A stretch of 64,000 nucleotides of DNA from Capsicum annuum (taxonomy: Eukaryota > Streptophyta > Magnoliopsida > Solanales > Solanaceae): positions 45,643,601 through 45,707,600 of the forward strand of contig NC_061121.1 of NCBI RefSeq assembly GCF_002878395.1, in the 5' to 3' direction. Made by a program: the position numbers and the translations under genes. The notes below the pieces were generated by a model. The model saw only the letters and a program-made list of their open reading frames with translations, did no database searches and had not been told where the DNA came from. Below are positions 62,684 through 64,000 of the stretch, one piece after another. Within the stretch, counting starts at the first letter, position 1. Every line of letters starts with the position of its first letter.

Positions 62684-62739
62684 AAACAATTGATAACAAT
62701 GATTATAGTTACAAAGACATGAATATAGAAGAAGATTTA

Positions 62740-62902
62740 GAAATATTACTAATATTACATAAATATTCTTAATGACTATTACTAATATTACATAATATTC
62801 AATTATACAATATTTTGTTATTCAATTGTAATGATGAAATTACAAAACATAGGTTGCGTTATGAAATATTACTAATATTACATAAATATTCTTAATGACT
62901 AT
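62740..62902 (+). repeat. Pair of exact 40-bp direct repeats
   Basis: A 40-base word starting GAAATATTACTAATATTACA occurs at 62740-62779 and 62863-62902 with no mismatch. A partial third echo (ATTACTAATATTACATAATATTC) lies between them. They sit at the broken right end of the viral block. Confidence 0.9.
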
Positions 62903-63144
62903 GTTATATTGATTCAAAATCCCAAAGATTAGGACATTCCATCTCCTTATTTTGGTTGACTCATTTTGCTCACAAATGCATATTAAATTTTATGTCATGA
63001 AAGAAACAATGTATAAGTATTCAACTTTAAATTGACAGAATATGTAAGATAAATAGAATTTTTATATATGGATTTAAAGTACATATTAATGACTGCAACT
63101 GAACTTTATTAATGATAATCAAATTATTTTATCTTAATAACACA
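62903..63144. other. AT-rich intergenic sequence
   Basis: No feature is recognised between the viral block and the stop codon of the minus-strand cysteine-rich frame. It would include that gene's 3' untranslated region if the gene is expressed. Confidence 0.4.
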
Positions 63145-63864
63145 TCATTGATGACATTTAGCAAGACATGCTTGTAGAGAATCATAACCGCACGTGGGTT
63201 GTTTGTCCACAGAGCAACACCATTCGGGTGGCTCTACATGATTAAAAAGTGGGATACATACATCAATTGAAAGTTTTGCCTCAATTCTTGTACTTTCATC
63301 ACCTGCATTTTCATAAAACAAGAAAAGAATTATCAATTAATTAATTAACTTCTATATATGGACAGTGTGAAAAGGAAGTTCATATACTATTAGTTTGCTA
63401 TAGAGAACAACATAGAACGATCTGTAAAAAAAAGAAATTAATAACAACCCGAAAAACTAGCACATAGTACCTATTCAAAAGGACCAACCAATATAGATTC
63501 AATTACTACTAAAAAATACTCCCTCCGTTTTGAAATAACTGAATTGTTAGAGTATTTATTGGTGTTTCAAAATAAGTGAATCATTGAATTTTTTTTTCAA
63601 ATTTACCCGTATGATTTTACAATCAATTAACTTTTGAAAATATATTACAAGGTCAATTTTTTCTTTTTTTGGGGTAAAAATGAAAAGTTGTGTTAAATTT
63701 ATGTCTTTAATGCTTTTTCCTTAATCTGTGTACCAATATCCAACAATTCATTTATTATGAGACGGAGGGAGAAATAAAATCTGACAATAATATATGCCCA
63801 GATCTACCAAGAAGCTTAATAAACACTAAAAATATAGTAGAAAAAAAAATAGAGTAAATTCCAT
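63145..63864 (-). CDS. Possible two-exon gene for a small secreted cysteine-rich peptide
   Basis: Exon 2 (63302-63145) starts after a good acceptor, with a T-rich tract then ATGCAG. It encodes GDESTRIEAKLSIDVCIP followed by a CC pair and three more cysteines, six in all, ending in a TGA. A candidate exon 1 (63864-63808) starts ATGGAATTTACTC, is hydrophobic like a signal peptide and ends at a GTAGAT donor. The splice joins CTTG to GTGATG and keeps phase at the junction. However, with the nine-T run as given, the ATG frame hits a stop before the junction; one more T would open it. So this is either a pseudogene or uses another start. The protein family is not recognised; the size and spacing suggest a secreted inhibitor-like or defence-like peptide. 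Confidence 0.4.
63519..63771. mobile_element. Stowaway-like MITE
   Basis: CTCCCTCCGTTTTGAAATA at the left end and TATTATGAGACGGAGGGAG at the right end form an inverted repeat typical of plant Stowaway (Tc1/mariner) MITEs. The length is 253 bp with no coding capacity. TA precedes the left end; the right side has AA, so the TA duplication is one base off. It lies within the proposed intron of the cysteine-rich gene. Confidence 0.85.
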
Positions 63865-63972
63865 TTCCGTGACACGAATTATTGATGGGGAGTCCTACAA
63901 GAATATGTTTAGGAAGTGTACTATTAATAAGAAAATTTTCTTCATACTACTTCCGTAACTTTAAACAGTATA

Positions 63973-63985
63973 GGCTCTGATACCA
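63973..63985 (-). other. tRNA-iMet-type primer-binding site on the minus strand at the window edge
   Basis: The reverse complement of TGGTATCAGAGCC is exact. Together with the bases to 64000 it repeats, inverted, the segment before the viral primer site at 59588-59616. It implies an LTR element or viral copy whose 5' edge lies just right of the window and which reads leftwards. Confidence 0.6.
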
Positions 63986-64000
63986 TTTGTAGGAGGTGCG

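Larger units (their letters stand above)
59240..62760 (+). mobile_element. Endogenous pararetrovirus fragment, solendovirus-like
   Basis: This A-rich block on the plus strand contains an ORF4-like tail, a tRNA-Met primer site (59604-59616), a short ORF1, a coat protein with CCHC finger and a movement protein. It stops near the start of where pol would begin. Gene order and A-rich codon use resemble solendoviruses (Tobacco vein clearing virus type) and their integrated relatives in Solanaceae. It is a different virus from the petuvirus-like copies at 9298-17683. Stops and single-base frameshifts are present, but the decay is lighter than in those copies. Confidence 0.8.

Overview
The window looks like plant nuclear heterochromatin from a Solanaceae-type genome. 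It is AT-rich and almost entirely repetitive, and no intact host gene is visible except possibly a small cysteine-rich gene at the right edge. The Solanaceae assignment is an inference: it rests on the combination of Tekay/Del-like Ty3/gypsy elements with two kinds of endogenous caulimovirid (petuvirus-like and solendovirus-like). No rRNA, tRNA or CRISPR was seen. All domain and family names come from recognising motifs by eye; no database search was possible.

Layout. 1-6122 is the 5' half of a minus-strand Ty3/gypsy element (RNase H, RT, protease, gag, PBS, 2.67-kb LTR). 6122-9292 is a solo LTR of another gypsy family abutting that LTR's tip. 9298-15335 is a nearly full-length, decayed petuvirus-like endogenous pararetrovirus on the minus strand. 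15510-17830 holds a second, internally deleted copy of the same virus on the plus strand, flanked by direct repeats, so the two viral copies form a large inverted repeat. 18383-43040 is a composite gypsy array, LTR-internal-LTR-internal-LTR, in which two internal domains share the middle LTR. A complete 9.5-kb gypsy element (27442-36941) is nested inside that middle LTR. 43761-57537 is a 13.8-kb element with two 4.85-kb LTRs, a decayed gag and no recognisable pol (LARD-like), bounded by a perfect 5-bp target-site duplication. 58454-59100 contains an LTR fragment of that family and a 175-bp tandem repeat. 59240-62760 is a part of a different, A-rich, solendovirus-like caulimovirid (ORF4-like tail, PBS, ORF1, coat protein, movement protein). 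63145-63864 is a possible two-exon cysteine-rich secreted-peptide gene on the minus strand with a Stowaway-like MITE in its intron.

Nothing here forms a working operon or pathway. The coding regions are gag-pol or viral reading frames broken by stops and frameshifts. The structure records an order of events: the composite gypsy array formed, its middle LTR was hit by the nested element, and the LARD-like element entered another older repeat. Every retro-type element with a visible start uses the same initiator-methionine-tRNA-type primer site, and most differences between those sites are C-to-T or G-to-A changes, as expected for methylated, silenced repeats.
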